Numbered from the stretch's first letter, positions 20,636-34,200 are shown. The stretch is DNA of 64,000 nucleotides from Rhizopus arrhizus (GCA_024220505.1 JAKZZE010000023.1:434001-498000), one strand, 5' to 3'. Notes: generated by a model from the letters alone, not told the origin. A program made the numbers and translations.

Positions 20636-22275
20636 CAGTAGGTGAAAAAATACGAGCAACCTCTGTTCGATTTGTCTTCATATCTTTTTATTTTCGTGTG
20701 TACATTCGCCAGAGCTTTAATATCACACACACTAATTAAGGCAACAAAGATACATACAATACACTAAAGAGATTGACTCTACTTGAAGTACAAGCTTTTT
20801 AAAAAGGGAAAGACAGTCATAAAAGAGCCAATGATGATTTTTCAAAATTCGCTATGTTTATTTAATATTTTCTATATCTTACCTTTGCTTTAATAAGTGC
20901 TTCTACTTTGGCTGGCATACTATTGATGTACCCCTTGCAAGCATTTGCATTGAGTTTATTTCGCTCTACATCCACAAATTGCTAAAGCTTTCTGACACCT
21001 CTTTCTCCGACTTCATGTGGTGTCAGATTAAGTTTGAGCTGATGCCAAACATGCTTTATATGATTTAAATCCAGACTTTGAGCATACCAATAGTTTATAT
21101 ACCTTACACTGATACCGCGTACCTATACAGTTATGATTTTTAATTTATGCTTTACGCCGCTATCACTCTGAAGGTATACATCAGATGTCTTCAAAAGATG
21201 ATACTCTAATGTGTTCATGTAAATAATGCTAAGTATATGCAGACAAGTCGTTGAGTTTATGTTACTACCATAAAGCTGACATGTCTATGCTGGTCCCTGA
21301 GTAGGTATGTGACAACACATGTTCATCCTACCGCTGCAGTGCTTTACTGTAATATCGATGTAATGAGGGAGCAAAATGTCATTTTATACTACTCTATACT
21401 ATTTTACTCCATCTGATCACTAGATGCTAATCTTTGCTTCAGCTGAGAACGCTACTGGTCGTCACTATTGACTTGACCAGTTGCGATGCCTTTTTGCTCA
21501 GGTCATCTGCTTTTTTCAAGGATCCTTTTTTAAAAATGCCTTCTTTTTTTTAGCTCTCGGTGGCACTTTATGGATCTCAGCGCATTTACTCCTGAACGGT
21601 ACATGAACAAGTAACCAAACTTACCTAACTCCCTGAATAGCTTTTTCGCTATTGTTCGATGACCAGTAATAATACACAGTTCGATATAGTGCTTCATGGC
21701 ATAATAGACAATAGCATGTCTTCCAGCCGACAGATGTGAATTTCATGGAAAAAGCTTCCTAGTATACCTTTTAACTGTGTGAGAATGAACGTAATATTTA
21801 TCTGTGATATCCTCTAGCTTCATGCTATTCAGTGATATACCTTCTATTTCTGGATTGCTTTTCCATTGGTATAGATTTAGGCATGATGATGAGAAGTAGT
21901 GAGAGAAATTGAGCAAAAAAAAAAAAGAAACCAAGGGCTCTTGAAGTTGCACTTGCTTTTATATGGATACAATGAGGAACGCTCACAGTTCCATACAAGT
22001 ACGCTATATAGTCTTCCGATATGTTCTTTGTTAATTTAAATGTAAACATATGAATACGGTACATAATTTAAGCTGGTCGGAAGTCAAATTTTTAAATTCG
22101 CATTCTTATCTCTCTCTCAAATTCCAGTATTACTGCATGAGACCTTTACTGTTTCAAGACACATGACCCCGAAAATATACCATAGGAGTCCCATGCCGGT
22201 AGTTGGCATGCACCTTTTGATATAGCGAAAAAAGTCGGTTTTGCCAAAAGGTTGCTCGTATTTTTTCACCTACTG
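20636..22275 (-). mobile_element. Tc1/mariner family T1, full-length decayed copy
   Basis: 1640 bp with TIRs CAGTAGGTGAAAAAATACG and target TA on both sides (20634-20635, 22276-22277). C2 shows the empty site near 36058 ('aaacttacctggg'). The minus strand holds a ruined transposase: an HTH-like stretch (LEDITDKYYVHSHTVKRY) near 21745-21830 and the C-terminal DLNPI region near 20880-21090. Confidence 0.9.
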
Positions 22276-22461
22276 TACTTGGGGATAACAAATCAAAAAA
22301 AGAAAGAAAGAAAAGAAAAGATTCATCTGAGACATCAATCCTTTTATAGATTTTTTGACTTGAATAGGACTGAGTTTATAATTCAACGCAATAGTATTTA
22401 AAATGTATCTAGCTTCAATGTTAAGTTTCTTTACTTTTCCTTCAAAGTACCTTATATCAAT

Positions 22462-22818
22462 ATGTCTGACCGTATTATCGAAATCAACCCTGCACCTGTC
22501 AATGCTCGTGATTCTAGCTCTACCGATATGAGCAATGCATCAAAGGTGATCATTGCAGAGGTCTCATATTTATTTATAGAGATATGGTTTTACTGTAATT
22601 CAGTAGTATTAAATTCATCTATGAGTATGTACTTTTTGTATAATTACAACAAAAATTTTTATACAATTGATATGTCGCTTTATGAACTCCTTGTATACAA
22701 ACAATAAGAGCCTTTAATACTCAGTTTGAAGTTCCAGAGGAAGAACAAGTTTCAATTGATGTTGTTATATTACCGACATTATACAAGTGCCGCTAAACAA
22801 GATTAAATTTTTCATCAA
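22462..22818 (+). CDS. Short spliced ORF candidate in family C, unknown
   Basis: ATG at 22462 opens MSDRIIEINPAPVNARD. A GT at 22561 after 'gcagag' and an AG near 22710 would remove about 150 nt and join to an open stretch ending at a stop near 22795-22818. C2 has the same arrangement from about 36252 with a few changes. Function unknown and the splice choice is uncertain. Confidence 0.25.
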
Positions 22819-25082
22819 GTAAAATCAATTCAACTTTTGTGATAAGATATTTGAATCTTTTCCCATCCTATTCAGTATTATATTGATTAGTTTACATAAG
22901 TGCACTACTTTACAAAAAAGAAATGATGGAGTTTAGTTAAGTGTACTGCGGTAATCCAAAAAAAAAGAAAAAAAAAAGGCAAATTAATGATATTCTTAAT
23001 CAAAGATAGGACAAAAAGCTCATAAGTAAAAGCATAGATATTGAATAATAAATTGTAATTAGCACACAAAGGTAAATGAAGTAAAGCATTTTTAGTTGAC
23101 GTCTCAGCTAGATTTTTTTTTTCAAAGTACTTAATCAAAAAAAAAATTACAATTTCAGTGCAATTTCTAAAACCGCTTTCTATAACCTAAAGTAAGTCTC
23201 TGTATGCTCTATGAATAAAACGAAGATCCTGTAAGTAGGTTTGTTCAACTTAAGACAGTTTGTAAAAGTAAGTATTCTTTTGCAATGTCACTTTAACATT
23301 CTTTTTTTTTAACATGCAAGTAATTCCGACATTGCAATTCTCTAATTTCAACATTACTTTCTTTTTTTTCTAAATCTATCAAAATGTTCGATTTTATTTC
23401 ATTAACAATAATCCTTTCTTATAGTCTCTGTTATAAGGAATCTCAAGACATGTAAATTCACTTGATGTTGATATTGTTGTTTCTTTTTGCAATTAAAAAT
23501 AAAAATGATTACCAAACCCATTCCCTTCTATTTTCTGCTTAGCTTTAGTCCTTTAAACATTGCACTATCATCTTTGATAGATGCTATTTTCCTTACGGTC
23601 AAAAAAAGAAATACCATTTTCTTTTTTCTTTTTTCTTTTTTCTTTTTTCTTTTTTTTTCCTTTTTCTTTGTTCATTTTTGTTTCTAGCTTTTATCTTTTA
23701 TTTAACGTTTATATTTATTACTTCCCTATAGACTATTCTTTTATTTCAATTGTAGATAATTAATATTACACTTCGTTGGATAAAAGCATTAAACTCATGT
23801 TCCCTTTCACAATTTAAGTAATGTTGCTCTCTATCTTTTCATTATAAACGTACAAAATTATTTTTTTTGGGTAGATGTACTAAGTACTTTCTTTTTTTTT
23901 GCAGTATAGCAAATCAAGTATGCTTGGCAAGAGGAGGTCGCAGCTCAAGCAGTTAAATTTCCGAGCTCACAGTCCAATGGATTTACGTTATTGACCTTTG
24001 TTGAAATTAAAAAATCATACACTGAATTTGAAAACTTTTCATTTTCCCAATTTATAAGTTTGCATGGATTCATGTAGTACAAAAGAGACAAAAATTTTTT
24101 TACAAGAAATACAATTTCTTTTTATTCAATATACAGATTATAAACATATACATATCGTTATAGATATAACATATATTTTTTTCTAGGTTTTTTTTGATAC
24201 AAATATTATATCTCTATCCTGCAAATTCAAATTTGTATTATTTTATTCGAAGTTCAACTGTTAAAACACCCGAAGTATAATAATTTAGAATATAGGGTTT
24301 GGGTGCAGTGGCGCACTGCAAATAATAGTGCAAATTCGTTACCTGATTGACTAGCAATCTTGCGAAATAATTTACATTCGTGTACAATCAGGTAAGAGAT
24401 TTATCCACGCACAGCCTCCTGTCTCTGCCACAAATCGTGTAAGTTATTGTTCGCCCTTTGGTTATGTGATGGTGCAAGATTTGTGGCCAACACAGGAGAC
24501 TGTTGGGAGACTTTTTCGTTAACTGATCTTGCAAGATGGATCTTTCATCAGTTACGTTGTGGCTCTTGTTTATTATCAATTTGATATCTAATGGTGCTTG
24601 GCAGCCAATCACGCTTTGTAAAACACTACTTTATTTGTCTTTTCGCTCTTTTATAAACCACTCATATTGCCTTATATACTTCTTTATAGACCACTCATAT
24701 AGCTTATATACTTCTTTATTGACCATTCATATTGCAATAAATATTGCTTTATATATACAAAAAAAAATAGGGATTTGGTTTATAAAAAATAGCTTTTTTT
24801 TTATTTGAATAAAATAATAATAACAATACATAGTATTTCTTTACTTGTAGCGTTTCAATTGTGTATTTGACTTACCTAATGTCACCAAAATAACAGCATC
24901 TAATCTAAAAATACATCAATTAATCTCGTGGAACTCAAGAAGTTAAAAAAAAAAAAAAAGAAAAAAAAAAAAGCCAAGCTCAAGAATTCAAAGACACAAG
25001 GATTCAAGGATTCAAGGATTCAAGGACTTGGGCACTTAAAGCAAAGACAGAAAAGAGATAGAAGAGGCCAAAGCAAAGCAGC

Positions 25083-25460
25083 ATTCATCTATGACAATTA
25101 TTAGCTATCGTGTATATGTAGTAAAAGTAATAGTACCTTTCTTTAGACAGACCATGGGAAGAAAACTAGCTAAGCGTATACTCACAAGTAAAAAAAGCAG
25201 CAGACATCTATAATAATTATTAGCTATTGAGTATATATAATAAAAGTGATAGTACCTTTCTTTAGATGGGCTAAGAGAAAAACCTTGCTAAGCTTTACCA
25301 ACAAGCAAAAAAAAAAAAAAAAAAAAAAGGAAGCAGCACTCCTCTATAATAATTATTAGTTATCGAGTATATAGTAAAAGTAATAGTACCTTGCTTTAGA
25401 TGGACCATGAGAAAAAAAAAGAAAAAGAAAAAAAGACACCAGCCAAGCTTATATTAACAA
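25083..25460. repeat. Tandem ~120-130-bp repeat inside X(a)
   Basis: Three units share 'ataattattagctat...agtacctttctttaga'; they start near 25085, 25203 and 25333. X(c) carries related units inverted near 42600-42790. Confidence 0.75.
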
Positions 25461-26765
25461 GTAAAAGAAGAAGCAACTATAATCCTGGGAAAAAGACTTT
25501 ATAAAGACCATTTGAAACATCAAGAAAGCAACCAATACAATTTTACTAAAGTACAAGTACCATTAGAACAATAATAGAGTACATATAATATTAAGAACTT
25601 ACCTTTTATAAAAAAGAGAAGAAAAAAAAAGAAAAAAAAAAAAACAGAAGTGCGTTTTTTGTAGCCTTATTTTACCAATGTTACACTTATTCAATGTCTA
25701 TCCATATTAGAAATCAAAAACTGTTGCTTTTCATATAGTTTACATTTAATGGTATCCCAAAAGGTAACTGATACATTGCTTGAGCAAGGTTTATTACTTG
25801 AATGCAATATGTTTAGCATGAAGGGTATTATTTTATTTTATTTTTTACTTGAAATAAAAAAAAAAAGTCGGTATCTTAACAAATTATAGCAGTACAACAA
25901 TATCTCCCTTGTTTTGTTTCATGGAATATACTAGATGTCAAAGGTACAAAAGATAAAAAAGAATGCTCAAGTATTGATCATATGTAAGTTTACAAAAAAA
26001 AATAACAACCAAGTCTAATGTCAGTTTCTTTTTTTTTTTAGATTAGGAATTCCTAATGGGACACATTCGGATGATGAACATGAGCCTCATGAGCAAAGTT
26101 GTTCTTCCCAACATGATAAAACCATAAGAATACCAAACTTATATTACTGCTTGCTGCTGAGAAACTCTTTTTAGTAAAGGAAGTTGGTAATGTTAACATC
26201 TCTAATGGCTGATGGCTAATGGCTAATGGCAAATTACACCTATGTGCAAACATAAAGTAAGTAATGAACTAGTATAAGCTTAAAAACATATATTCTTTTA
26301 TATTATTTGTCATGAAAAATAATAAAGCAATCTATTTACTTAAAAACAAAAAAAATGTGCTTGTATTTGTTAATTATAACTGCCTTGTAATAAAATGTGA
26401 GCAGAGCTTCTTTATTTTTTATTCTTTTTAGAATACACATGTATCCTTTTGTTATAATGCAAGAACATTTGCATTTTTATAAAGTATATTTGCTGTTAAA
26501 TTATTGTTTTCATTTGAATAAGGAACCTTTTATTGCTATATTCTTTTTTTTTTTTACTCAGTCTTTTTCTTTAACTTTGTCATTTTTTTTTCTTTTTTTT
26601 TTTTTTTTTTTACTTTTAATTTTTCAGTTTCTTTTTTTTTTTTTTACTAGACGCAACTATTTTGTTACGCCCTGTTACACATTTCTAATGAGCTACGCTA
26701 AAAAGCACAGACTGCCTTCCTAATATGTATTCTCCTGAACAAAATAATCGCATGGTGCTTTTGAT

Positions 26766-26981
26766 TTCCGCATTTTGCCCTCAAAAATAAAAAAAAGAAA
26801 ATATCGGTCTTTAAACAATGGAGAGAAATACGCTTTCCAAAAAAAGATCATTTGTAAAAAAAGACACATTTTTAAAAATGTGAATAACTCCATGAATATT
26901 TACCCTACAAAAAAAATAATAACATCGTTAAATTTCTATATGTTTTTCGTATCTAAATCTTTTTTCAAAATTCGAAAATGA
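26766..26981 (+). CDS. Conserved basic small ORF near the X(a) right end
   Basis: About 68-70 residues, beginning PSKIKKRKYRSLNNGEKYAF and ending KSFFKIRK. The same frame is open in X(b) (34648-34854, minus) and X(c) (about 40974-41187, minus), with substitutions but no net length change across several A and T runs. No ATG at the obvious start, so it may be an exon. Function unknown; a DNA-binding role is only a guess from its basic character. Confidence 0.4.
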   Translation, partial: FRILPSKIKKRKYRSLNNGEKYAFQKKIICKKRHIFKNVNNSMNIYPTKKIITSLNFYMFFVSKSFFKIRK

Positions 26982-27094
26982 TCAATACAGCAAGATTTAA
27001 TTTTTTTCAGGAAAAAAAATAACAATCCGTTACCCAAAAGAAGAGCAATCTTGCGTAATCCGGTACTTAATCGGAACGATTATTTGCAGTGGCG

Positions 27095-27922
27095 AACCGA
27101 GTTGAGGTTATCTTCCACAATTACCAGTCACCTGCCACAAATGTGAATTACGCGGTAGTTTAGACTATGAAAGTGAAGGACTTGCGGGTAGTTAAGAAAT
27201 AAGGAAAACCGTTAACCAAGAAACCGGTAAGTGTTCGTTTGTTAGATTTTAAGAATACCAAAGAAAACAGCAGTTCACCAGAGAAAATAACCCTGTCTAT
27301 CCAGACAGAAAACCAAAGACAAAAAATTAGGCCTTCGAAAAAAAGGTATTGTTTATTGATTCGCATAAGTTATTCTTTTATACATTATTGAAAATAAACT
27401 AAATTAACAAATGATATCAAACATAACACAATTGAAGGAAATGATGTAAATGGGAATGAGTGAATGTAAACTAAACTTGTGGCATAAGGAGATTTAGAAC
27501 AATATAAACTATTTTAGCGTCAAACATGTCAGGGAAATACTAGAATAAAAATGGTAAATCAAAGGAAAGAAATTTAAGCTTTGAGCAATGATCAATGCTG
27601 TTGAAGCTCCGCCGAGACAACACCGAAATCAAACCCAGATTTCTTACACCCCGTCATCGACTCGCTACCGACCCCCCAGGTCACCAACAGACATCTTTCA
27701 TTTTCTCGAATTTCTTTCACATTGACTTACTCATTCCATTCGGCCATGACCAAGTTGAGCTAGACCCAAGAAGAAGACGACCCAAAGCTTCACCTCTTTA
27801 AGGCGAGTATTACTGCACCAAAAAGGAACTAGTTTAGTTATCCAGAACTTCTTTAAAAAGAACTAAAAATTTTGCCACACAAATTGAGTTTATTATCTCA
27901 CATTTCCGGGTACTGTCACAAA
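27095..27922. other. Unassigned interval, no gene recognised
   Basis: About 830 bp between X(a) and Gypsy-3. It is more GC-rich than its surroundings around 27600-27790, where a 68-codon ORF is open, but I see no domain or repeat partner. Confidence 0.5.
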
Positions 27923-28155
27923 TGTCAGCCAACAATTATGTGTGCCTTTTTAGGAAACAACTAAAAAGCAGTTATTGCGAAAGAAAGGTACTTTTATTAA
28001 TATTGATAAAGTCATAATAATATAATCAATGACAGTCACTATTTGCATGAATGTTATTGAGTCTAAGTCTAATATCTGGTCTTGAACCTCTACAATGTTT
28101 TCGAGACCCAGTTGACACGGTAGGTTTGAATCTTCTAACCTTCGACACGACATCA
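27923..28155 (-). repeat. 3' LTR of Gypsy-3
   Basis: Plus reading TGTCAGCC...GACATCA. Next to it (28156-28169) is the minus-strand PPT AGTTTAGGGGGAAA, which fixes the LTR boundary. The pol frame runs through the PPT into the LTR, ending at 28026. Confidence 0.85.
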
Positions 28156-28169
28156 TTTCCCCCTAAACT
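28156..28169 (-). promoter_or_regulatory. 3' polypurine tract of Gypsy-3
   Basis: Minus-strand AGTTTAGGGGGAAA immediately before the 3' LTR. Confidence 0.75.
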
Positions 28170-29564
28170 TTGTGATCGACCTCGATCAACAGCAAGATCA
28201 GCGACATCAGAAGAGCCAACAATAGCAGAACTGCCAGCAGCACCAGAAGACAAGCCCATCTCTGCCCTCCAAGCAGCACGAGACACCGTTGGATTGTACC
28301 AGGGTTCCTTGATTTCCTCAGCCTTGACCTCTTTCAAACGGTCAACATGGACCCATGAAGTATACGGTTCCCCTCCTACTGATACTAGCTTATAGATATT
28401 TGTTTCTTCATTTTTGTCCACAACAAGGAAAGGCCCCATCCAGTTATATTCCAGGCCATACTTTTGCTCATTCCGCAACAATACATGGTCTCCGATTTCA
28501 AAATCCACCTTAATGATAGCAGCATCCCACCTCTTCTTATCGTACTCGGAAACAGCCAACATTCTTTTTTAGCTGCAGCACGAACTTGTCCAAGATCCTC
28601 CAGTTCCCTAGCAGTATGTTCAGCCACAGTCCTAGGGTCATTAGCCACATCAGAGATAAGGTAAGGCCGCAACAAGTCCCCAGGCAAAACTGGTTCACGT
28701 CCATATACTAAGAAAAATGGTGAATAACCCGCCGAACGGTGCTTACGGATCCTGGCAGCAAACAGAGCAGCATCAACGAATTCGTCCCACATGTGGATCG
28801 CACCATGTACATATTTTCTTAACATAACTTTAGTACACCATTCAACCGCTCACATTTACCGTTTGTCCTTGGATGGAATGCAGAAGTCAATTTGTGAGTC
28901 ACCTTGACCCTATCTGTATACTGCTTGACAAGCTTGGAGGTGAAGTTTGCGCCCCTATCTGTGACAATTTCAGCTGGGCAACCAAAACGCATGACAATCT
29001 CTTCGTAAATGAAGTCAGTAACAGCTTCAGCAGTAGCAGCAGGTACAGCACGAGCAATTGGCCAATTAGTTGCAAAGTCCACAGCAGTCAAAAGCCACCG
29101 ATTTCCTCTTTTGGTAGTGGGTAACTCTCCTACGAAGTCAAGGTGCCATCGAGCAAAGGCGGAAGGAACGTCGGATGGAATCATTGCAGCATGGTGTTTG
29201 TCTTTTCCGGCACCAGCAGCAAGCTGACATTGTTGACAAAATGACAACCAGTTGTTCAAATCCAATCGCATCGTTGGCCACCACCAACGCTTCTTCAATA
29301 GGTCAAACACTGTAGCCTGCCCAACATGTCCGAAACCTTCATGGAACTGAGATACCAAGTCTGCTCGTCTTGAAAAAGGGCAGAATTGAACCAGTGACAC
29401 ACTTGGGCCAACCTTTACTTTTCTCCATACCTGACCATCTTAGACAACAAACTTGTCCCTCTCCCTTGCTATCCGTTGCTTCATGGCATCAGAGATATTT
29501 TTGGGCATTTCAAGATTGTAATATAAAGGCCAGTCAGCTTCAGATAATTCCTTTGCGACATATA

Positions 29565-31222
29565 CAGTAGGTGGAAAAATGGTCCGGATGTTTTTAAATT
29601 ATTCACAAATATCGCTATAGCTTTACCAAATCTCAATCAAATTGAACAGAACAAACATTATTTTGAAGAGAAAACATTACTTTATTTTTAGTAAAAATTT
29701 GATATGTCACACAAAAGTTCAAAGGGAGATACAAAAGATCAAATATTTCAGCAACATCCGGACCATTTTTCAGGGTGCCCTATAGAATTTTAATTACCCA
29801 GATTGTTCAATGCTGCTGACTCAGAAGCCGTCACTTTTGTTTCAGATGATTAATAATACATTAGATTCATATTAATAATCAAAAAAAATATAAATATCTA
29901 CTTTTTTTTGCTGATTTAGCATGCTTTCTTCTTCTTTCGTTATTATTGCTGTTTTATACAAATATGGTTCACTCTTTGCCTTTGGATGTACAAGATAACA
30001 TCAAGTCCTTACTCAAATCCGGTCATTCTTACTCATCCATCATAAAACGAGTGCCTGGAGTCAAGAAAAGCACCATCAGCGACTATAAGCGAAGGTGGTT
30101 TCCTAACATGGGGCCCCTTAAATCAGGCCGCAGGTCCGAAATTACTGCTACAACCAAGTCCTACATCAGACGGTCAGTCATAACAGGTAAATTAAAGACG
30201 GGGAAGGGTGTACAATGATATCTATGTGACCTTGGATGCGCAATTGGCTACTCTGCTTGCTTAAAACTTTTAAAATCGATGGGATTCCAGGCCCGTATTA
30301 AGAAGCGCAAGCCGTTTTTAAAGGCTATACATATGAAAAAGCGACTTGCATGGGCCAACGCCCACAAGGATTGGACAAAAGATGATTGGCATCGTATGGT
30401 ATTCTCTGACGAGACTAAGGTAAGCGTTTGGGGATCAGACGGTGTGAAGTACTACTGGAAGAGAGTAGATGACAAGCTTCGATTCCACCATCTTGACTTA
30501 ACAATAAAAGGAGGCGGAGGCAGCGTTATGATGTGCGGCGGTATCACATACGATGGTTCTGGGTATGCTTGTCGTATCTATGATGGAACAATGAAGAAAG
30601 AGGATTACGTACATATATTGGACACAACGCTAATGGACACCCTAAATTACTACAATTATGACCCTAAAAGCATCTACTTCCAGCAGGATAACGATCCGAA
30701 ACATACGTCGAAGGTCGCAAAAGCTTGGTTTGAAGAGAACAACTTCGACAGCAAGTCTATTTACAGTTGGCCTGCTCAAAGCCCTGATCTAAACCCGATT
30801 GAACACGTTTGGCATCACCTGAAGCTAAAGTTAAGTGCGTATGAAACCAGAGCTAAAGGCGTACATGAACTATGGGATCGAATTGAAGAACAATGGGCGA
30901 GCTTTACAAAAGATGATTGTAGAAAGTATATAGACAGTATGCCAGATAGAATCAAAGCTGTTATTCAAGCAAAAGGGGGATATACGGACTACTAACAGAT
31001 ATTATGGAACACCCTGAAAAATGGTCCGGATGTTGCTAAAATATTTGATCTTTTGTGGCTCTCTTTAAACTTTTGTGTGACATGTCAAATTTTTACTAAA
31101 AATAAAGTAATGTTTTCTCTTCAAAATAATGTTTGTTCTGTTCAATTTGATTGAGATTTGGTAAAGCTATAGCGATATTTGTGAACAATTTAAAAACATC
31201 CGGACCATTTTTCCACCTACTG
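29565..31222 (+). mobile_element. Tc1/mariner family T3, complete element
   Basis: 1658 bp, TIRs start CAGTAGGTGGAAAAATGG, TA at 29563-29564 and 31223-31224. Removing it and one TA restores the Gypsy-3 frame (D-Y-L-Y-V-A-K). Each TIR has an inner inverted box (acatccggaccatttttca near 29753 and its mirror near 31017). Confidence 0.95.
29964..30995 (+). pseudogene. Tc1/mariner transposase of T3, one in-frame stop
   Basis: ATG at 29964 (MVHSLPLD). One TGA at 30216-30218 interrupts a 343-codon frame; CGA to TGA is the simplest origin. An N-terminal HTH region (SYSSIIKRVPGVKKSTISDY) precedes catalytic motifs FSDETKV, FQQDND and DLNPIEHVW. I count 37 residues between the second Asp and the Glu (DD37E), different from T2 (34) and T6 (35). 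It ends QAKGGYTDY. All three catalytic acidic residues are downstream of the stop. Confidence 0.92.
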
Positions 31223-34200
31223 TAAGTAATCAGGCTCCATGTTCAACGTATTACCTGAAGTATCAGCATCACAACAACGGCTCAAAGCATCGGGCACACC
31301 GTTTTCCTTTCCCGGTTTATACTTGATGGTTGGGCTGTACGTTTCAATTTCTGAAATCCATCTTACCAATCGAGGAGTTGGCTTGGTCTGTGAGCGTAAG
31401 TACTGCAATGGATTATGGTCAGTGTATACAACGTAATCAGCACCATCCACAAAACATCTCCAAGTACGCAAGGCATGGAGGACTGCCAGCAGCTCCCGCT
31501 CTTGTATTGGATACCCCTTTTCGGTAGATGACAGTTTCTTCGACTCGTAGGCAAGGGGATGAAGCACATCATTGTCATCCCGCTGTAGCAGGACAGCACC
31601 AACACCAAAATCAGACGCGTCAGTCTCAATAACAAAAGGCTTACTCAAGTCAGGGTGCTGTAGTACAGGCGAGGAAGTCATCAAGGCCTTCAGCTTGTCA
31701 AAAGCATCTTGACACACAGCTGACCATTCAATTGATCTACGTTTTGCACCTACCCCTTTTGTGAGGTCGGTCAATGGAGCAGCAACAGATGAGAAGCCAG
31801 GTATAAACCTGCGGTAATGGGAACAGAGACCAACAAACTGACGTGCTTCTTGAACATTGGTAGGCTTAGGCCAATCTTTGACAGCCACAATCTTCGATTC
31901 AGAAGGCAAAATACCTTCAGCTGATACACGATAACCTAAGAACTCAACGCTTGTTTGGTTAAAAATACATTTCTTTGGATTGGCAAAAAGTTTGTTTTCA
32001 CGAAGCTTGTGTAAAACCAAACGCAAGTGCTCCAAGTGCTCCTCTTCAGACTTGCTGTAGACCAAAATGTCATCAAGGTAGACCAGTACAAACTTGTCCA
32101 GGTAATCTTCAAGGACAGCATTCATCATCTTCTGGAAAGTAGGTGGGCTATTTGTCAAACCAAAAGGCAGCACGAGAAATTCAAATGAACCATATCTTGT
32201 GTTGAACGCAGTCTTGGCAATGTCCATGTCCTTAATGCGAACTTGATGATATCCACTCTTTAGGTCAATGCTTGAAAAATACTTGGATCCACCAAGTCGT
32301 TCTAAACACTCATCAATTCTTGGCAGTGGTGTATTGAGACGACGAGTCAGCGAGTTGACAGCACGGTAGTCGATGCACATACGGAGGGTCCCATCCTTCT
32401 TCCTAACAAATAGCACCGGTGCACCCCAAGGAGAAGAGCTCGGACGTATCAATCCTAGTGACAACAGTTCCTTCAACTGCGTTTGTAGTTCATCAAGCTC
32501 CCTGGGACTCATCTTGAACGGAGGCCGACTAATAGGTTTGGAGTCACCAGTGTCAATGACATGCTCAACCATACGGACAGGAGGTAGTCCTGGAGGTAAA
32601 TCATTTCTAAAGACATCGTTAAACTCGTTTAATAGTTCCCTTTGCAACGTCACCCTTGCGGTGCACTGTTCCTTATCTTCTTGGACAGAATTGGAGAAGT
32701 GCAACAAATAAATTTCGTCAGTTTTTTTCTTTTTAATGATACGTTGCACTTGTTTCTTTGAAATCAAATAGACCAGGTCTTGAGGCACCGAAGCAGCAAC
32801 TTGAATTGGAGACAAACTCACCTCCCCAACACCATTGCGAGCAGGTAATAGCCATGTACTGTTTACCCAATCAGGAACTGGACGAGCATCACGGAACCAC
32901 TGTTGACCCAAAATGACATCAAACTTCATTTCAAACACATAAGCTTGCACCTTATACTGTAAACCTTGAGCGATGAGAGAAAATTCAACCTTGTGTTTAA
33001 TATTGCTGACATGACCTCCAGCCGTTTCAACTTGACGAGCTTGTCGTAATGGAATGACCTTCATACCATCATTAACCAGACGAGGCGAAATGTAGTTGGC
33101 ACTAGCACCAGTGTCCAACAGAGCCTTGACTGCATGCACTACATTATCCACATTTATACCAAACTCGTACAAGGGAAGGTCAGTTTCTTTATTTTCAATG
33201 TTTAAAATATATGATTGATCCTTAGCTAAGTTGTCGTTATCCATGTCACAGTCAAGGTTAACAGAAGTATGAGAGAGAGGTGCTTGACTTGATTGGTGCT
33301 TCAGAGGTACCACAGAGTTTAAGTGACCAGTTTTGTTGTTATTCATATTGTTCCTTGTAAAACGACCCCCACGTCGGTTATCAGAGCCATTCTTACGCCA
33401 TGTAGGGCACTCAGATTTAATATGACCATAGCCTTGACACCCAAAGCAGCGTACTTGTTGACGACCTTGTTGGTATGAAGAGCGCATATTTCTATTTGAT
33501 CGTGAATAAGCAATAGCATTTAGTGCCTGTCGAATAGTATCCAGATCCATGGGATCATCTTGATAAGGGTCAGAGTGAGCAGGGATTGTTGATTGTATTA
33601 CGTTCCTATTTCCCACCGCCATTTGTTCTTGGCTGTAAGGCATAGTCAGTTCACCCGCAGCACTTTCAATCGCCAACGCCATGGATTCCGCAATTTCTAA
33701 AGATGAAGGAAAACGAGCACGAACAGCAACACGAATATTCTTTTTAAGGCCACGTACAAATTTATCCAGTGCGTCCCCTTTTGAAAGGTCAGCCAATTGA
33801 AGCTGAATTGAACGAAACTCTGTAATATATCTTGACACAGACCCATGTTGATAAAGCGCAGCTAACTTATCACGAGCAGCCAATTCACTATTCAAAGGTT
33901 TGAATTCACGAGCAAAAGCAACGCAGAAAGCATCCCAATGCTTAGGAGCCATGGAGGAAGACTTAGTACGAGACCACCATAATTTAGCATCACCACGAAG
34001 TAGAGTAACAGCATATAGCATTTTCTCAGAGTTATTTAGTCTTGTCAATTCAAAGTAAGTTTTAAGGCAATCCAGCCAAGTAGTAACCGCTAAAGACGAA
34101 CGCTCTCCATAAAATAAATCAGGCTCACGCACCTTTATCCTATGCGTAGCAAAAGTACCATCAGACAGAGCAGACAACAATTTTTTGACAACTTCATTAT

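Larger units (their letters stand above)
19727..24310 (+). mobile_element. CACTG-ended family C, copy C1 (interrupted)
   Basis: It matches C2 (35183-38114) almost throughout, apart from a T1 insertion at 20636-22275. The right end is 'gggtgcagtg', identical in both copies. Its left ~145 bp are missing because copy A is inserted there and A's far side was lost. No transposase is recognisable. A 61-codon ORF (20376-20561) and a short ORF beginning MSDRIIEINPAPVN (22462) recur in C2 and may be exons of a small gene. Confidence 0.7.
24314..27091 (+). mobile_element. CACTG-ended family X, copy X(a), complete
   Basis: 2778 bp with ends CACTGCAAATAAT and (inverted) the same. Both sides carry gcg (24311-24313 and 27092-27094), a 3-bp duplication as made by CACTA/EnSpm elements (family knowledge). 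Subterminal 'gcaagat' motifs repeat near both ends. It matches X(c) 40864-43529 in inverted orientation and X(b) 34539-34977. No transposase is visible, so it is presumably non-autonomous. Confidence 0.8.

Noticed and set aside
23487..23763. Overlapping 60-66-codon ORFs rich in Phe (also 26397-26723, 37304-37537)
   Set aside because: They are translations of T-rich tracts; not membrane proteins.
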